A DNA stretch of 6,268 bases. It comes from an uncultured Bacilli bacterium (GTDB taxonomy: Bacteria; Bacillota_I; Bacilli_A; RF39; UBA660). Location of the stretch: assembly GCA_947627405.1 (NCBI GenBank), contig CANQVY010000074.1:1-6268 (forward strand), in the 5' to 3' direction. The translations under genes and the position numbers were made by a program. Shown here piece after piece: positions 3,706-6,268 of the stretch (its first letter is position 1; the number at the start of each line of letters is the position of its first letter). The notes below the pieces were generated by a model that did no database searches, was not told the origin of the DNA, and saw nothing but the letters and a program-made list of their open reading frames with translations.

Positions 3706-6268
3706 GTGGCATACAAAATTATAAAATGTGGTGACCATCGTAAGAGAAGAAGTTTCTCTAGAATTAAAAACACTTATGAATTGAAAGATTTATTGGAAAT
3801 TCAAAAGAAAAGTTATCAATGGTTTATTGATACAGGAATTAAGGAAGTATTTGAAGATTTATTCCCCGTAGAAAACTTTTCAGGAACTTTGTCATTGGAA
3901 TTTGGAGATTATCGTTTCGATGAACCAAGATATTCAATTAAACAATGCAAAGATCGTGAAACTACTTTTGCTGCGCCTTTAAAAGTTGATGTTAGATTGT
4001 TTAATCACGAAACTGGTGAAGTAAAGGAACAAGAAATTTTCTTAGGCGATATGCCAATCATGACGGATTCCGGAACTTTTGTTGTTAATGGAGCAGAACG
4101 TGTTATCGTTTCTCAATTGGTTAGAAGTCCTAGTGTTTATTTTAATCGTGAAATTGATAAAAATGGACGAGAATTAATTACTTCGCAAATTATTCCAACT
4201 CGTGGAACATGGCTAGAATTTGAAGTGGATGCAAGAGATGTATTATATGTAAGAATCGATCGAACTAGAAAAGTTACTTTAACAACTTTATTAAGAGCTT
4301 TTGGTCTTTCTAGTGATGAAGAGATTATTAAAGTATTTGGTGATGATGATTACATTAAGAATACGATTGCAAAAGATTCAACAAAGAATACAGATGAGGC
4401 TTTAATTGAAATTTATGAAAAATTAAGACCTGGGGAACCTGCAACATTAGATTCTTCTAAAAATCAAATTATTACCCGTTTCTTTGATGAATTTAGATAT
4501 GATTTAGCTAAAGTAGGTCGTTATAAATTTAATCGTAAATTAAATGTTCTAGATCGTTTATTAAATCAAACAATCGCTGAAGATATTAAGGTAGATGGTG
4601 AAGTTGTTGTATCTAAGGGTACTGTAATTACTAAGGATATATTAGAAACTTTAAGACCTATATTTAAGAATGGTTATGGAGTAAAAGAGTTATTATATAA
4701 TGAAGAATTAGATCATTATGGAAAAGTTCAAATTATTCAAGTATATGAACCTGGAAACAAAAAAATTAAATTAAATGTTATTGGGAATGATCAAACGATT
4801 GATGTTAAGCGTTTAACGATTTCAGACGTTTATGCTGCTGTTTCTTATTATTTAAATTTACTTCATGGTATTGGAAATTTTGATGAAATTGATCATTTAG
4901 GGAATAGACGTATTCGACAAGTTGGAGAGTTGTTACAAAACCAATTTAGAATTGGTGTTTCTCGTATGGAAAGAGTTATTCGTGAAAGAATGACTACTCA
5001 GGAAATGGATGAGGTAACTCCTAAAACTTTGATTAATATTCGTCCAGTAACAGCTGCTATGAAAGAATTTTTTGGAAGTAGTCAATTGTCACAATTTATG
5101 GATCAGATGAATCCGATTGCAGAACTTACAAATAAGAGACGTTTGTCTGCATTAGGACCTGGAGGTTTGTCTAGGGATAGAGCGGGTATGGAAGTGCGTG
5201 ATGTTAATCCATCTCATTATGGTAGAATCTGTCCAATTGAATCCCCTGAAGGACAAAACATCGGGTTAATTACTTCACTTGCAAGTTATGCAAAAGTAGA
5301 TGAATATGGATTTATTATGTCTCCATATAGAAAAGTAAATCATTGTGTTGTTACAGATCAAGTTGATTATTTAACTGCGGATGAGGAAAACGATTATATT
5401 ATTTCTCAAGCTACAGTAACAATCGATGATGATAATAAGATTATTGATGGTCAAGTGGCTGCTCGTTTTAGAGGAGAAAATTTGCTTGTTAAACCTGAAC
5501 AAGTGGATTATATAGATGTTTCTCCACAACAAGTGGTATCCGTTACAACCAGTTGTATTCCATTTTTGGAACATGATGATGCAACTCGTGCTTTGATGGG
5601 TGCAAATATGCAGCGTCAAGCTGTTCCTTTGTTGCAGGCTGAAGCACCTTTTGTTGGAACAGGTGTTGAATATGTTGCAGCACGTGATAGTGGGGAAACT
5701 TTACTTGCTAAAGCGGACGGTATTGTAGAATATGTTGATGCTAGAAAAATTGTAATTAAAACAAAAAATGGTGAAGATACATATCATTTAGCAAATTTTG
5801 AAGAATCCAATGCGGCTACTTGTTTCCACCATAGACCAATAGTAGAGGTTGGCGATAAAGTCAAAGCAGGGCATGTTATTGCAGATGGACCATCTACAGA
5901 TAAAGGGGAACTTGCTTTAGGAAAAAATGTTACTGTGGCATTTATGACCTTTGATGGATATAATTATGAAGATGCTGTAATATTAAATGAAAAATTAGTT
6001 AAAGATGATGTTTATACATGTATTCATTTAGAAGATTTCCAAATGCAATGTAGAGAAACAAAATTAGGACCTGAGGAAATTACTAGAGATATACCTAATG
6101 TTAGTGATGATGCTAGAAGAAATCTTGATGAAAATGGTGTCGTTATTATTGGTACAGAAGTTAAAGAAGGAGATATTCTTGTTGGTAAAGTTACACCAAA
6201 AGGAATGGCTGAACTTACTTCAGAAGAAAAACTACTACATGCTATCTTTGGAGAAAAAACAAGGGAAG
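3706..6268 (+). CDS. rpoB: DNA-directed RNA polymerase beta subunit, N-terminal part (runs off the right edge)
   Basis: The frame opens with GTG and stays open for 854 complete codons to the window end; the family is about 1,200 residues, so roughly the last third (including the C-terminal catalytic GDKxAGRHGNKG region) is missing. With beta' it forms the catalytic core of RNA polymerase. Landmarks are SYQWF near the N-terminus, MPIMTDSGTFVVNGAERVI from 116, the rifampicin region at 457-483 beginning GSSQLSQFMDQ, GPGGLSRDRAGMEVRD after it, RALMGANMQRQAVPL in the middle, DGYNYED at 750-756 with the conserved acidic pair E755-D756 near the active site, and VGKVTPKG at 826-833. Residue 476, equivalent to E. 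coli His526, is Asn, a change associated with natural rifampicin insensitivity in Mollicutes. There is no internal stop or frameshift, and the reading frame is more conserved than the lectin gene. It follows the methyltransferase by 95 bases and has its own promoter; rpoC is expected downstream. Confidence 0.98.
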   Translation, partial: MAYKIIKCGDHRKRRSFSRIKNTYELKDLLEIQKKSYQWFIDTGIKEVFEDLFPVENFSGTLSLEFGDYRFDEPRYSIKQCKDRETTFAAPLKVDVRLFNHETGEVKEQEIFLGDMPIMTDSGTFVVNGAERVIVSQLVRSPSVYFNREIDKNGRELITSQIIPTRGTWLEFEVDARDVLYVRIDRTRKVTLTTLLRAFGLSSDEEIIKVFGDDDYIKNTIAKDSTKNTDEALIEIYEKLRPGEPATLDSSKNQIITRFFDEFRYDLAKVGRYKFNRKLNVLDRLLNQTIAEDIKVDGEVVVSKGTVITKDILETLRPIFKNGYGVKELLYNEELDHYGKVQIIQVYEPGNKKIKLNVIGNDQTIDVKRLTISDVYAAVSYYLNLLHGIGNFDEIDHLGNRRIRQVGELLQNQFRIGVSRMERVIRERMTTQEMDEVTPKTLINIRPVTAAMKEFFGSSQLSQFMDQMNPIAELTNKRRLSALGPGGLSRDRAGMEVRDVNPSHYGRICPIESPEGQNIGLITSLASYAKVDEYGFIMSPYRKVNHCVVTDQVDYLTADEENDYIISQATVTIDDDNKIIDGQVAARFRGENLLVKPEQVDYIDVSPQQVVSVTTSCIPFLEHDDATRALMGANMQRQAVPLLQAEAPFVGTGVEYVAARDSGETLLAKADGIVEYVDARKIVIKTKNGEDTYHLANFEESNAATCFHHRPIVEVGDKVKAGHVIADGPSTDKGELALGKNVTVAFMTFDGYNYEDAVILNEKLVKDDVYTCIHLEDFQMQCRETKLGPEEITRDIPNVSDDARRNLDENGVVIIGTEVKEGDILVGKVTPKGMAELTSEEKLLHAIFGEKTRE
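5074..5154 (+). other. Rifampicin-resistance-determining region of rpoB with Asn at the His526 position
   Basis: Residues 457-483 correspond to E. coli 507-533 with a constant offset of 50. Gln513, Asp516 and Ser531 equivalents (463, 466, 481) are conserved, but position 526 is Asn (AAT at 5131-5133) and position 518 is Met (ATG at 5107-5109). Asn526 has been linked to intrinsic rifampicin insensitivity of Spiroplasma citri. The phenotype here is inferred. Confidence 0.85.

Overview
The window is AT-rich, low-GC Gram-positive-type DNA with three plus-strand protein genes: a large secreted lectin-like surface protein, a small rRNA methyltransferase of the RsmC/YbxB type, and the first about 854 codons of rpoB (RNA polymerase beta subunit), which runs off the right edge. 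The RpoB and methyltransferase sequences align best, from memory, with Bacillus-type homologues, but with features shared with Erysipelotrichia and Mollicutes relatives, notably Asn at the rifampicin-pocket His position. A gut or host-associated Bacilli lineage near Erysipelotrichia or the RF39-like uncultured groups is my best guess. TGA is used as a stop (end of the methyltransferase) and Trp is encoded by TGG, so the code is standard rather than the Mycoplasma code.

Layout. Positions 1-79 are a leader with a possible extended -10, an orphan Shine-Dalgarno-like sequence and the real ribosome site of the lectin gene. Positions 80-2851 encode a 923-residue exported protein: signal peptide, two tandem ricin-type beta-trefoil modules with an exact 150-residue period, then six degenerate Ig/Fn3-like repeats, with no enzyme domain and no visible cell-wall anchor. 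Positions 2852-3025 are an AT-rich intergenic stretch with candidate promoters and a long, nearly perfect hairpin followed by a T-rich tract just before the methyltransferase ribosome site. Positions 3026-3610 encode the methyltransferase. Positions 3611-3705 carry a near-consensus housekeeping promoter whose -35 box overlaps the methyltransferase stop codon, followed by the rpoB leader.

The methyltransferase-rpoB pair is the usual Firmicutes arrangement (rplJ-rplL-ybxB-rpoB-rpoC in Bacillus). Here the slot normally held by rplL is occupied by the lectin gene, so the ribosomal-protein/RNA-polymerase cluster appears split by an accessory surface-protein gene. The strongest items for follow-up are the predicted intrinsic rifampicin insensitivity of the beta subunit, the leader hairpin ahead of the methyltransferase, and the separate rpoB promoter. 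I did not see a CRISPR array, insertion sequence, tRNA, or a clearly novel defence or mobile system.
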